Below are positions 55,834-64,000 of a stretch of DNA of 64,000 bases, piece by piece; position 1 is the stretch's first letter, and the number at the start of each line of letters is the position of its first letter. The notes under the pieces are model-generated. The model saw only the letters and a program-made list of their open reading frames with translations. It made no database searches and was not told the DNA's origin. Both the position numbers and the translations under genes were made by a program. This DNA comes from Solirubrobacter sp963848475 (GTDB lineage Bacteria; Actinomycetota; Thermoleophilia; Solirubrobacterales; Solirubrobacteraceae), in NCBI GenBank assembly GCA_963848475.1, contig CAWKDW010000013.1, positions 186,001 through 250,000 of the forward strand. The letters run 5' to 3'.

Positions 55834-57101
55834 ATGCGGATCGCGTTCGTCAGTCATCCCGGCTACGGGGTGCTGCCACCCATCGGCTCCGTCGAGATCG
55901 GGACGCGCGAGATGGCGCGTCGCATGGCGGGTCGCCATGACATCGCGATCTACGGATCGGCCACACCCGATACGCAGGACACCACCGACGAGGGCATCCG
56001 CTACCGCTTCATCGACCACGGACTCGATTCCAAGCTGGGGCGGGTGACCCGCAACCTGTACCGCGTCAGGCCAGCCGACAAGGGCTATTTCGCCTCAGCA
56101 CTGAACCCGCTCGTCTACTGGTTGAAGGTGGCGCGCGAGATCCGTCGCGGTGGGTTCGACGTCGTCCACATCGCCAACCTGACGCAGGCGCTTCCATGGA
56201 TCCGTCGGTTCAATCCCGACGTGCGGATCGTGCTGCACATGCACTGCGACTGGCTGGTCCAGCTCGACCGCCGCATGCTCGCCCGGAGGCTCCGTCACGC
56301 CGACGTCATCCTCGGCGTCAGCGACTACATCACCGATCCGATCCGGCGACGCTTCCCCGAGTTGGCCGACCGCTGCCAGACGGTCTATAACGGCGTGGAG
56401 GTCGGCGAGCCGCGGCCGCCACGCGAGCCCGACGGAACCGTGAGGCTGCTGCACGTCGGTCGGATCTCTCCCGAGAAGGGGCATCACGTCCTCGTCGAAG
56501 CGCTCAACGAGGTGGTGCGCGAACACCCTGAGATCCGACTGGCGGTCGTCGGTGAGGAGTCGGTCATCCCACTCGCGTGGGCCGTCGCGATCTCGGCGGA
56601 CCCGGTCGTCGGCGACCTCGAGCGCTTCTACGGCGGCAGCTACCTGGACGAGGTGAAGCGCCGGATGTCACCAGAGCTCGCTCAACGTGTGGATTTCGTC
56701 GGGCGCGTCGGTCACGAGGAGACGGCGCGTCACTACGCCGGTGCCGACATCCTGGTCTTCCCGTCGTTCTTCGAGTCCATGGGCATGCCGCCGATCGAAG
56801 CCATGGCGGCCGGCCTGCCGGTCATCGCGTCCCCGGTGGGCGGGGTCGTCGGAGCGTGCGCGACGGCGAGACCGGCCTGTTCGTCGAGCGCGGCGATCCG
56901 CGCGAACTGGCGCGGGCGATCGTCGAGCTGGTCGAGGACCCGGCTCGCCGGTCGAGGTTCGGCGCGGCCGGCTACGCGCGCGTCGCAGAGTGCTTCTCGT
57001 GGGCGGGTGTGACCGCCAGCTTCGAACGTGCCCTTGAAGGTGCCCCGCCGCAGGCGGGTCCTCCGCGAGCGTGCGAAGCCGTGGTCGCCGGCCCGGCCTA
57101 G
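55834..57101 (+). CDS. glycosyltransferase family 4, one frameshift
   Basis: About 422 residues; one missing base near 56855 separates VIASPVGGVV from RDGETGLFVERGDPRELARA. RIAFVSHPGYGVLPPIGSVE (GT4 start with the G-G-x-E pattern), FDVVHIANLTQALPWIRRF, VRLLHVGRISPEKGHHVLVE and DILVFPSFFESMGMPPIEAM (E-x7-E) are diagnostic. The SVEIG start resembles mannosyl/glucosyl-transferases that use GDP- or UDP-sugars. GC-rich spacing of 10 nt after the PIG-L gene suggests cotranscription. Confidence 0.85.
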
Positions 57102-57135
57102 CCAGATGGTGAGGGAGGAGTCGCCGCCGCGGCCC

Positions 57136-57141
57136 TAGCCT
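57136..57141 (+). promoter_or_regulatory. leaderless -10 hexamer TAGCCT for the flippase gene
   Basis: TAGCCT ends 8 nt before ATG 57150; no SD is present. Confidence 0.5.
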
Positions 57142-57149
57142 TGCAGTCA

Positions 57150-58634
57150 ATGAACGAAGGTCTGTCGGACGCGACGATCAAGCGGCGCGCAAAGAGCGGG
57201 ATCTTCTTCGTCGGCTCGTGGGGCATGATGAGCCTGATCGTCGGGTTCGGCGGCAACCTGGTGCTCGCGCGCCTACTGACGCCGGCCGATTTCGGTGTTG
57301 TGGCCATCGGCGCGACGCTGATGCTCTTCACGACCTCGATCGCCGACGGCGGTCTCGGGAGTGGACTGATCCGCCGGGAGCTCGCTCCCACCCGGCAGGA
57401 GCTGAAGGCCACGCTGGCGCTGCAACTCGCCCTCACCGGCACTCTGGCCGCAGTCACGGCCGCGATCGGCCTGTTGCTTGGCGGCGCCGGGCTCGTCGTC
57501 GCACTGATGATCATCGCGCTGCCGATCGCGGCGTTCCAGACGCCCGGCCGCGTCATGCTCTCGCGCACGGTTCAGTTCAAAGTGCTTTCAACGGTCGAGG
57601 GCATCGCCACGATCCTCTACTACGCCTGGGCGATCGGATTGGTCGTTTTCGCCGGCTGGGGCGTCTGGGCGCTCGCGTCGGCGGTCGTCGTTCGCGCGGT
57701 GCTCCTCTCGCTCGGCGTCACCGTGGCCGGCGGCACGGGCGTCGTGCTCCCGTCGTTCCGAGGCGCCGCCGCGCTGAAGCCCGTGATCGCATTCGGTTTG
57801 CGTTTCCAGGGCGTCAGCCTCGCGGGGATGGTGCGCGAGCAGGTCCTGAACGTCGGCATCGTCGCGATCGCCGGGGTCAACGCCCTCGGCATCTGGACCC
57901 TGACCAAGCGCCTGCTCGAGTTCCCGGCACTGATGTTCGAGCCGCTGCACCGCGTGTCGTTCCCCGTGCTCGCTCACGTCCTGGCCGCGAAGCAGGATCC
58001 AGCGAAGATGCTCGACCGCGGCGTTGCCGTCGCCAGCACCGCTGCCGGCGTCGTACTCGTGGCCATGGCCGCGTCGTGCCCGGGGCTGGTGCCGTTCGTG
58101 TTCGGGGACCAGTGGGCGGCGGTCGGGCAGATCCTGCCGTGGATCTGCGGGTCACTGCTGATCGCCGGCCCGCTCTCGGTCGTCGCGGTGGGCTTTCTCT
58201 ACGCGAGCGACGCCCCATCCGTCGTGCTGCGGGCGACGATCGTCCACACCGCCGTGCTCTTCGCGGTCACGTTCCCTTTGCTGCCCGTGATCGGGACCCA
58301 GGCCATCGGCATCGGCTCGCTTGCGGGCGCGATCGTCGATGCGGCGATCATGGCTCGCGCGATCGAAGCGCGCTCCAGCGCCCGTCCACTGGAAGGGTTG
58401 ATCCCCACGGTGCTCGTCGCGGTCCTCGCGGGCGGCGTCGGCCTCGCCGTTTCGGCCGCCGGCGGACACGACGTGTTGTCGGGCATCGAGGGCGGGCTCG
58501 CGGCGGCTGGCGTGTACCTCGTCGTCCTGAGCCTGGTACGCCGCGCCGTGATGCTCGACACACTGCACCTGATCGCGGGCGCGGTGCGCAGCGGTCTTTC
58601 GCGCGAGCCTGCACTGACGCCCGCGGCCGACTGA
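57150..58634 (+). CDS. polysaccharide flippase (MVF/Wzx-like, oligosaccharide flippase family)
   Basis: A complete 494-residue protein with about 14 hydrophobic helices. It opens with a charged stretch (SDATIKRRAKSGIFFVGSWG) then GGNLVLARLLTPADFGVVAI, the family's LARLLTPxDFG signature, and DGGLGSGLIRRE. GIWTLTKRLLEFPALMFEPL matches the central TM7-8 region of PF13440-type exporters. It should move lipid-linked oligosaccharide across the membrane for assembly. Neighbouring glycosyltransferases and methyltransferase support this. The gene has no frameshift. Confidence 0.9.
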   Translation: MNEGLSDATIKRRAKSGIFFVGSWGMMSLIVGFGGNLVLARLLTPADFGVVAIGATLMLFTTSIADGGLGSGLIRRELAPTRQELKATLALQLALTGTLAAVTAAIGLLLGGAGLVVALMIIALPIAAFQTPGRVMLSRTVQFKVLSTVEGIATILYYAWAIGLVVFAGWGVWALASAVVVRAVLLSLGVTVAGGTGVVLPSFRGAAALKPVIAFGLRFQGVSLAGMVREQVLNVGIVAIAGVNALGIWTLTKRLLEFPALMFEPLHRVSFPVLAHVLAAKQDPAKMLDRGVAVASTAAGVVLVAMAASCPGLVPFVFGDQWAAVGQILPWICGSLLIAGPLSVVAVGFLYASDAPSVVLRATIVHTAVLFAVTFPLLPVIGTQAIGIGSLAGAIVDAAIMARAIEARSSARPLEGLIPTVLVAVLAGGVGLAVSAAGGHDVLSGIEGGLAAAGVYLVVLSLVRRAVMLDTLHLIAGAVRSGLSREPALTPAAD

Positions 58635-58737
58635 ACCATTGGGGGGCAATCAGTCCTTTGCCCGAGCCTACGATGCGAAATGCAAAGGCGTGCTTTTGCA
58701 CCGAGCCGCCAGTTCCAACGACTCCCCGGAGGCACCG

Positions 58738-59658
58738 GTGAACACCGTCTACCTTGACACCAGCACCGACGACGATACGCGCCGCGAGCGGCTCTACGAC
58801 GGACAGCTCTTCGTCCTCGCACCCCGCCCGAGCACGATTGCGTTGATCGAGCACGCCCGCGAGATGATCGAGACCGCCTTCGGCGGCATCGATCCGGCCG
58901 TGGCCCAGTACGAGATGTCGGTCGAGCGCTACGTGGAGATCTGCGCGCCGCTGAAGCCGCGCGTTCATCCACAACGACAAGACCAAGGAGCTGCTGCGCA
59001 ACGTCGTCGACGGACTTCGGCTGCGACCTGGAGCAGACCTACATCGACGTCCCGCGCCTGCGCATGGTCACCAGCGACGGCTACCTGACGTCCGGCGTCG
59101 GGTACGCCCACCACCCGCATCGCGACACGTGGTACTCGGCGCCGATGGCCCAGCTGAACTGGTGGCTGCCGATCTACGACATCGAGACCGAGCAGTCGAT
59201 GGCGTTCCATCCGCACTACTTCGACACGCCGGTCAAGAACGGATCGGCCGACGTTCAACTACTACGCGTGGAACTCGACCGGCCGCAAGGACGCCGCCAA
59301 GCACGATCAAGGCCGACACGCGCAAGCAGCCGAAGGCGGAGGAGCCGATCGTGGCCGACCCCCAGATCGCCTGATCCCGCCGGCCGGCGGAATCGTGCTC
59401 TTCTCGGCCGCCCACCTGCACTCGACCGTCCCGAACACGTCGGGCCGCGCGCGCTACAGCATCGACTTCCGCACGGTGAACCTCGCGGATCTCAAGGCCG
59501 GCCGCAGCGCCCCGAACCTCGACAGCCACTGCACCGGCACGTCGCTGCGCGACTTCATCCGCGGTAGCGATCGCGCGCCGATGCCCGCTGACGTCGTGGC
59601 CCAGTACGACGACGAGTCCTCCCGCGAGGGCGAGTTGGTCTTCGCGCCGGGCAGCTGA
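58738..59658 (+). CDS. 2-oxoglutarate/Fe(II)-dioxygenase-like protein, five frameshifts
   Basis: About 305 residues after five indels (near 58965, 59018, 59253, 59303 and 59370) are repaired. GTG 58738 follows GGAGG with a 5-nt gap. The HxD...H facial triad and distal Arg are visible in order: GYAHHPHRDTWYSAPMAQLN (His-x-Asp), GGIVLFSAAHLHSTVPNTSG (distal His) and RARYSIDFRTVN (2OG-binding Arg). This is the layout of phytanoyl-CoA-type hydroxylases, and the position among glycan genes suggests a sugar- or lipid-modifying oxygenase. I do not recognise the exact family. True decay cannot be fully excluded. Confidence 0.65.
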
Positions 59659-59687
59659 GCCGAGCCGAGGCCGATGGAGACGCGGCT

Positions 59688-60842
59688 GTGAACTGCCCGA
59701 TCTGCGCCAGCCGCGTCACCGACCCGTTCGTCGAGATCAAGGGCGTTCCGGTGCACGTGAGCACACTGCACCGGACGCCCGATGGCGCCCGCAACGCGCC
59801 GCGGGGTGACCTGGCCCTCGCGTTCTGCGACGGCTGCGGGTTCATCTGGAACGTGGCCTACGACGCAGCAATCGTCGCCTACGACACGGACTACGAGAAC
59901 TCGCTCGACCACTCGCCTGCGTTCATCGAGTATGTCGACGGTCTGGCCGAGCGCCTCGTCGAGCGTTATGACCTGCATGCCCAGCGGGTCGTCGAAATCG
60001 GCTGCGGGCAGGCCGACTTTCTGCGCCGGCTTTGTGCGGCGGGTGACAACCGCGGGTTCGGCTACGACCCGAGCTACATCGGCGTTCAGGTTGACGGTCC
60101 CATCACCGTGCACCGCGAGCTGTACTCCGAGCAGACCGTTGGCGACGCGAACCCAGACTTCGTCTGCTGCCGGCACGTGCTCGAACACGTCGACACGCCT
60201 CTGGAGTTCATCGCATCGCTGCGGCGGACGCTGGATCCCGAGCGCGGTACTCCGGTGTACTTCGAGGTGCCCAACGGTGCGTACCAGCTCGCCAACGGAG
60301 TCGTGTGGGACATGATCTACGCCCATCACTCGACGTTCACCGAGGTCTCGCTGGCGACGCTGTTCGAACTCGGTGGTTTCGAAGTGATCGATGCCGGCAC
60401 TGCGTTCGGCGATCAGTACCTCTGGATCGAAGCTCGCCCTGCCGCCGCGACCCGCGTGCGTGACCGCACGGCGGAGGTGGTGCGTCTGCACGCGGCCACC
60501 GACGCGTTCGCCGCCGGCTATCACGGCTTGATCAGCGATTGGAACCAGCGGGTCGAGACCTACGCATCCGACGGCCAACGCGTCGTGCTGTGGGGAGCTG
60601 GAGCGAAGGGCGTCAGCCTCCTCAACGCGCTCGACCACACGGGCGGGATCGGCGGCGTAGTCGACCTCAATCCGCGCAAACACGGCTCCTTCATCCCCGG
60701 AGCGGCGACGCCCGTGGTCGCACCGGAGTCGCTCGTCGAATACGGGCCCGACGTCGTGGTCGTCGCGAACCCCATCTACCGGGACGAAGTGCGCGGGATC
60801 CTCTCCGACCTCGGAGCGGACGCCGACGTCGTCTGCGTCTGA
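59688..60842 (+). CDS. SAM-dependent C-methyltransferase with zinc-binding N-terminus
   Basis: A 384-residue protein from GTG 59688. N-terminal zinc motif CPICAS...FCDGCGFIWN, as in TylCIII/NovU-type sugar C-methyltransferases; VVEIGCGQADFLRRLCAAGD (SAM motif I), CRHVLEHVDTPLEFIASLRR and VYFEVPNGAYQLANG follow; the C-terminal VVLWGAGAKGVSLLNAL with GGVVDLNPRKHGSFIPG matches the C-methyltransferase C-terminal domain (PF08484). These enzymes methylate nucleotide-linked sugars, typically 4-keto intermediates. The frame has no indel. Confidence 0.87.
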   Translation: MNCPICASRVTDPFVEIKGVPVHVSTLHRTPDGARNAPRGDLALAFCDGCGFIWNVAYDAAIVAYDTDYENSLDHSPAFIEYVDGLAERLVERYDLHAQRVVEIGCGQADFLRRLCAAGDNRGFGYDPSYIGVQVDGPITVHRELYSEQTVGDANPDFVCCRHVLEHVDTPLEFIASLRRTLDPERGTPVYFEVPNGAYQLANGVVWDMIYAHHSTFTEVSLATLFELGGFEVIDAGTAFGDQYLWIEARPAAATRVRDRTAEVVRLHAATDAFAAGYHGLISDWNQRVETYASDGQRVVLWGAGAKGVSLLNALDHTGGIGGVVDLNPRKHGSFIPGAATPVVAPESLVEYGPDVVVVANPIYRDEVRGILSDLGADADVVCV

Positions 60843-60851
60843 GGAGCCTGC

Positions 60852-61882
60852 ATGCCACGGACGACGATCCTGATCCCCACGTACAACCGCGCTCAATGGC
60901 TTGGCGGAGCCATCGAGAGCGTGCTCGCCCAGACGCAGCCCGACTTCGCGTTGACGATCTCGGACAACGCTTCGACCGACGAGACCGCAGACGTCGTCGC
61001 GAGCTTCGACGATCCGCGAATCACCTACGTCCGCCGCGAGACCAATTGCGGGCTCAACGAGCACTACAACAGTTGGTTCCAGCGGGCCGACACGGAGTTC
61101 CTGCTTCATCATCCCCGACGATGATCGGCTGCGGCCGGACGCGCTCGCCATGACCGAGGCCGCACTCGACGCCCATCCTCGCGCGGCGTTCGTGCACGGG
61201 CAGGTCGACGTGATCGACGAGCACGACGGCCTGATCGCCGCCGCGCCACGATATGACCGGCCTCCGGGGCGACAGCGTGGAACGGGGAGCTGAGTTCATC
61301 CGGCGGTCGATGTCGATGTCCTATCGAGTGCATGCTTCGACGGTGAACCTCCGCTCCGAGGCCGTTCGCGCCGTGCTCCTGGACGAGCGTGACTACCCCG
61401 TCACCGATCTCGGGCACTGGATGCGGGTCGCGCTCGGGCGCGAGGTGGTGTTTCTCGCGCGCCCGCTCGCGCAGTACCGCATTCACAGCGGTGCGTACAG
61501 CGCCGGCGCCGCGTCGGTCACCGCGGGTGGCTACATCCAGGGCACCGAGCGGATCGAGAAGTTCTACGAGGTCAAGCTGAGATTCATCGATGAGCACGCC
61601 GAGCTCCTGACGGGCGTTCGCGGTCTGCGCCGGCGAGCGCGCCGGGCGTTGCGGAGCGAACTGCTCGAGCATGCGGCGCATGCCACTTATCCGGAGCGGG
61701 GTCTCACGCAGACGCTCGGTGCGCTGCGCGGCTGCATCCGGGTCGACAGCGGCATCGTGACCGAACCCGCGGCGTGGCGCATGCTGATCGGGAGCCTTAT
61801 CGGACGTCGCGGGATGACCACACTTCGCCGCGTGCGCGGACGCTCGCGGCCGCCCGGTGACCCTCGCCGCGTGACGACGTGA
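60852..61882 (+). CDS. glycosyltransferase family 2, two frameshifts
   Basis: About 342 residues after removing insertions near 61105 and 61246. TTILIPTYNRAQWLGGAIES and LTISDNASTDETADVVASFD are the GT-A nucleotide-binding blocks; FIIPDDDRLRPDALAMTEAA carries the DxD-like metal motif. The rest is helical with RRSMSMSYRVHASTVNLRSE and YRIHSGAYSAGAAS, commonly found in rhamnosyl-like GT2 enzymes. The stop overlaps the GTG of the next GT4 gene. Confidence 0.83.
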
Positions 61883-63255
61883 CGGCGACGTTCGGATCGG
61901 CCGCGCGAGGTGGCCCGGTGGGGGCCGAGTCCGGCCGGGTGTTGGTGCTGGCGCACCGGTTCCCTCCCACGGGCGGCGCTGGCGTCCAGCGCAACCTCCA
62001 ACTGGCGCGCCATCTTCACGAGACCGGATGGTCGTCCACGGTGATAACCGGCCCGGGCCCGGTGGAGGACCGCTGGCTGCCGAACGACTCGGCGCTCTCG
62101 GACGAGCGACTGCACACGAGGATCCACCGGCTGCCCGCCACCGAGCCGCCACCCGCCTCCAGCCTGCATCGGCGACTTGAGCGCTGGTTTCGCGTCCTCC
62201 CGCGGTGGCAGCGCTGGTGGGACGAGAATGCCATCGAGGCGGCAGACCAGGTCGGGCGCGACGTGGACGTTGTCCACGCCTCGGTCGCGCCTTACAGCAC
62301 CGGCGCCACCGCCGTTCGCGTCGCGCGACGGCTCGGCAAACCGCTCGTGGTCGACTTGGAGGATCCCTGGGCGCTCGACGAGATGCTCGTCTATCCGAGC
62401 CGCCTGCACCGATGGTTGGAGTTGCGGCGAATGGGGCGGATCCTGCGCGCGGCGGATGCCGTCGTGATGAACACTCCTGAGGCCAGGCGCAGAGTTCTCG
62501 AGGCATTCCCCGACCTCTCGTCGCGCCGCGTCCACGCGATCACCAACGCGTTCGATCCGCGCGACTTCAGCGGGGCCGCTCCGGTGCGCAGCGACGGCAC
62601 GTTTCGCATCGTTCATACGGGCTCGATGCACACCGACATGGGGTTGCAGCAGCGCAGCGCTTCGTACATCAAGCGGCTGCTGGGCGGGCAGGTGCCGGAC
62701 GTCGACTTCCTCACCAGGTCGCACGTCTATCTCCTCGAGGCCGTCGCCGGCGTGCTCGAACGTCGGCCAGAGCTCAGCGGCGAGGTCGAGGTCATCCTCG
62801 CCGGCGTGTTCACCGAGGAGGATCGCACCGTCGCGGCGCGCTACCCGTTCGTCACTTTGCGGGACTTCGTTCCACACGCCCAGACACTGGACCTGATGCG
62901 ATCGGCAGACCTGCTGTTCCTGCCGATGCACGACCTGCCGGCAGGACAGCGTGCGGGTCTTGTGCCGCACAAGACCTATGAGTACCTAGCCGCGGAGCGC
63001 CCCATCCTCGCTGCGGTTCCGGACGGCGACGCGCGGGACCTGCTCGAGGCCGCGCAGGTCGCACGGCTGTGTCGGCCTGCCGATGTGCCGGCGATGATCG
63101 AGCATCTGCTCACCGAGATCGGACGCCCGCGCGCCGCGGTCGCGTCCCCGGCGGCCGCGCCGGACGAGGTCGTCGCCCGCTGCAGTTGCTCGCGCCTGGT
63201 GGGCGAGTTGGCCGGGGTCTTCTCAGCCGTCACGCCGGCTGACGCGCGACGCTAG
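61879..63255 (+). CDS. glycosyltransferase family 4 (Wbu/WbnK-like)
   Basis: A 458-residue protein. GTG 61879 overlaps the GT2 stop (GTGA). RVLVLAHRFPPTGGAGVQRN is the GT4 start with G-G-x-G; VDVVHASVAPYSTGATAVRV, LVVDLEDPWALDEMLVYPSR and FRIVHTGSMHTDM follow; the acceptor-side helix GLVPHKTYEYLAAERPILAA has the conserved K-x-x-E-Y-L segment seen in WcaI/ WbuB-like enzymes rather than the classical E-x7-E. No indel. Substrate unknown; one of three glycosyltransferases in this island. Confidence 0.85.
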   Translation: MTATFGSAARGGPVGAESGRVLVLAHRFPPTGGAGVQRNLQLARHLHETGWSSTVITGPGPVEDRWLPNDSALSDERLHTRIHRLPATEPPPASSLHRRLERWFRVLPRWQRWWDENAIEAADQVGRDVDVVHASVAPYSTGATAVRVARRLGKPLVVDLEDPWALDEMLVYPSRLHRWLELRRMGRILRAADAVVMNTPEARRRVLEAFPDLSSRRVHAITNAFDPRDFSGAAPVRSDGTFRIVHTGSMHTDMGLQQRSASYIKRLLGGQVPDVDFLTRSHVYLLEAVAGVLERRPELSGEVEVILAGVFTEEDRTVAARYPFVTLRDFVPHAQTLDLMRSADLLFLPMHDLPAGQRAGLVPHKTYEYLAAERPILAAVPDGDARDLLEAAQVARLCRPADVPAMIEHLLTEIGRPRAAVASPAAAPDEVVARCSCSRLVGELAGVFSAVTPADARR

Positions 63256-63315
63256 CTCTCACCCGCGGGTCATGACTGTCCGTTTGGGGAGTGTTCATCC
63301 TGATGACATCGGGCG

Positions 63316-63321
63316 TACGGT
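63316..63321 (+). promoter_or_regulatory. leaderless -10 hexamer TACGGT for the RTX-like gene
   Basis: TACGGT ends 6 nt before ATG 63328; no SD is present. Confidence 0.5.
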
Positions 63322-63327
63322 CAACGC

Positions 63328-64000
63328 ATGCGACGCCTCCTTTTCAGCCCGCTCGCCGTGGCCAGCGTGGCTCTGATCCTGCCGGTCGCCGCGTCGGCCG
63401 GGACGGTCAGCATCCCGGATCCCGACGCGTACCCACCGCTGGCGGTGTTCAATGCGAAAAGCGGGGAGCAGAACCGCCTCACGGTCGAGAGCGGAAACTT
63501 CATGAACTCGCTGTTCCGCGACGCCGGGGCAACGCTCAGGGCGGGTGGCGGCTGCGATTTTGACGGTTCAGCGATCGCGTGCTTTCCAGCGGCTGCCGTG
63601 GATGCGTACCTAGGCGATCGCGACGATACCGCCTCCGTGGAGGGCCTCCGGGGTCACGTATGGGCCGGCAGCGGCGATGACGTCGTGTCGGGCTACTCCA
63701 ACTCGGGCCCTTTGGAGATCTACGGCCAAGGCGGCGACGACGAACTCGGCGCGGGCGGAATCGGCGGGCAGCTCGTCGACGGCGGAGCCGGGGACGACCT
63801 GCTGTACGTCGGCGGGTTCGAGGGCACCGCAACCGGCATCGGGGGCTCGGGAAACGACGTGATGGTCTTCGTCGGCTCCTACCAGCTGAGCGCGGTCTTG
63901 GACGGGGGGTCAGGAGCCGATCGGATCACGCTACAGCCAGGCGTGCTGTCGACCGTTGCGGGCGGATCAGGCGACGATACGGTCGACGTCGCGGGCGATC
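63328..64000 (+). CDS. secreted RTX-like calcium-binding-repeat protein (partial)
   Basis: Open from ATG 63328 to the right edge (224 residues seen). Signal peptide RRLLFSPLAVASVALILPVA with an ASA cleavage site. Repeats of the G-G-x-G-x-D type follow: WAGSGDDVVSG, YGQGGDDELGAGG, DGGAGDDLLYVGG, GGSGNDVMVF, DGGSGADRITL and GGSGDDTVDV, spaced irregularly as in actinobacterial hemolysin-type proteins that lack the classical toxin regions. In such proteins the nonapeptides bind Ca2+ on a beta-roll. No type I secretion genes are in view. The frame is intact as far as it is seen. Confidence 0.8.
   Translation, partial: MRRLLFSPLAVASVALILPVAASAGTVSIPDPDAYPPLAVFNAKSGEQNRLTVESGNFMNSLFRDAGATLRAGGGCDFDGSAIACFPAAAVDAYLGDRDDTASVEGLRGHVWAGSGDDVVSGYSNSGPLEIYGQGGDDELGAGGIGGQLVDGGAGDDLLYVGGFEGTATGIGGSGNDVMVFVGSYQLSAVLDGGSGADRITLQPGVLSTVAGGSGDDTVDVAGD

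Overview
The window is high-GC, gene-dense bacterial DNA. Actinobacterial hallmarks include a CysM of the type with an aromatic C-terminal tail beside a Mec-like JAMM peptidase, a murI-rph-rdgB run, a short HU, GuaB3 beside guaA, and rplM-rpsI-glmM-glmS. Together with many secreted high-GC proteins this suggests a deep actinobacterium of the Thermoleophilia/Solirubrobacterales kind. That assignment is inference, because no rRNA gene is present.

Layout. 0-5 kb: the end of a Gfo/Idh dehydrogenase, a TetR-MFS pair, an aminotransferase, a secreted matrixin-like protease and a methyltransferase. 5.1-8.1 kb: one tight plus-strand operon (cysM, two exported ferritin-like proteins, tatA, a mec-like JAMM gene, a zinc-ribbon membrane protein) closed by a strong symmetrical hairpin. 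8.2-20.9 kb: mostly minus-strand envelope, NAD and housekeeping genes (L,D-transpeptidase, Ig-like secreted protein, DUF1802, a beta-hydroxyacid dehydrogenase, HAD, nadB), an AcuC-like deacetylase, and a pair of zinc-ribbon proteins, one with 87-bp acidic tandem repeats. 21-32.8 kb: a Flp/TadE-like pilin, a 750-bp gene-free stretch rich in inverted repeats, murI-rph-rdgB-CDF transporter, hup, pyrF, LysM-DD-carboxypeptidase-PfkB, guaB3 and guaA. 32.9-38.7 kb: a VapBC module, an orphan Phd antitoxin, and sugar genes (DegT aminotransferase, hexapeptide acetyltransferase, UDP-GlcNAc 2-epimerase) with an M23 peptidase. 39-50.8 kb: a beta-helix protein, a bifunctional sugar isomerase, rplM, rpsI with a long acidic extension, glmM, a UDP-xylose-synthase-like gene, glmS, a hybrid-looking histidine kinase and a Gfo/Idh dehydrogenase. 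51-64 kb: a surface-polysaccharide island holding a giant secreted PIG-L deacetylase with laminin-G-like and Fn3-like repeats, two GT4 and one GT2 glycosyltransferases, a flippase, a 2OG-type dioxygenase, a C-methyltransferase and an RTX-like protein.

Together the genes make hexosamine precursors (GlmS, GlmM, sugar isomerase), convert them to nucleotide sugars (WecB, DegT and acetyltransferase enzymes, UXS), and assemble, export and modify a surface glycan.

Two things affect every reading. First, about 46 single-base indels that I could place break about 23 genes, including essential ones such as murI, glmM, glmS, guaA and pyrF. Roughly four out of five are insertions. I treat them as sequencing errors and give the intended full-length genes. 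Second, about fourteen genes lack a Shine-Dalgarno and instead have a TA(G/C)NNT hexamer 6-8 nt before the start codon, which is the expected geometry of leaderless transcription.
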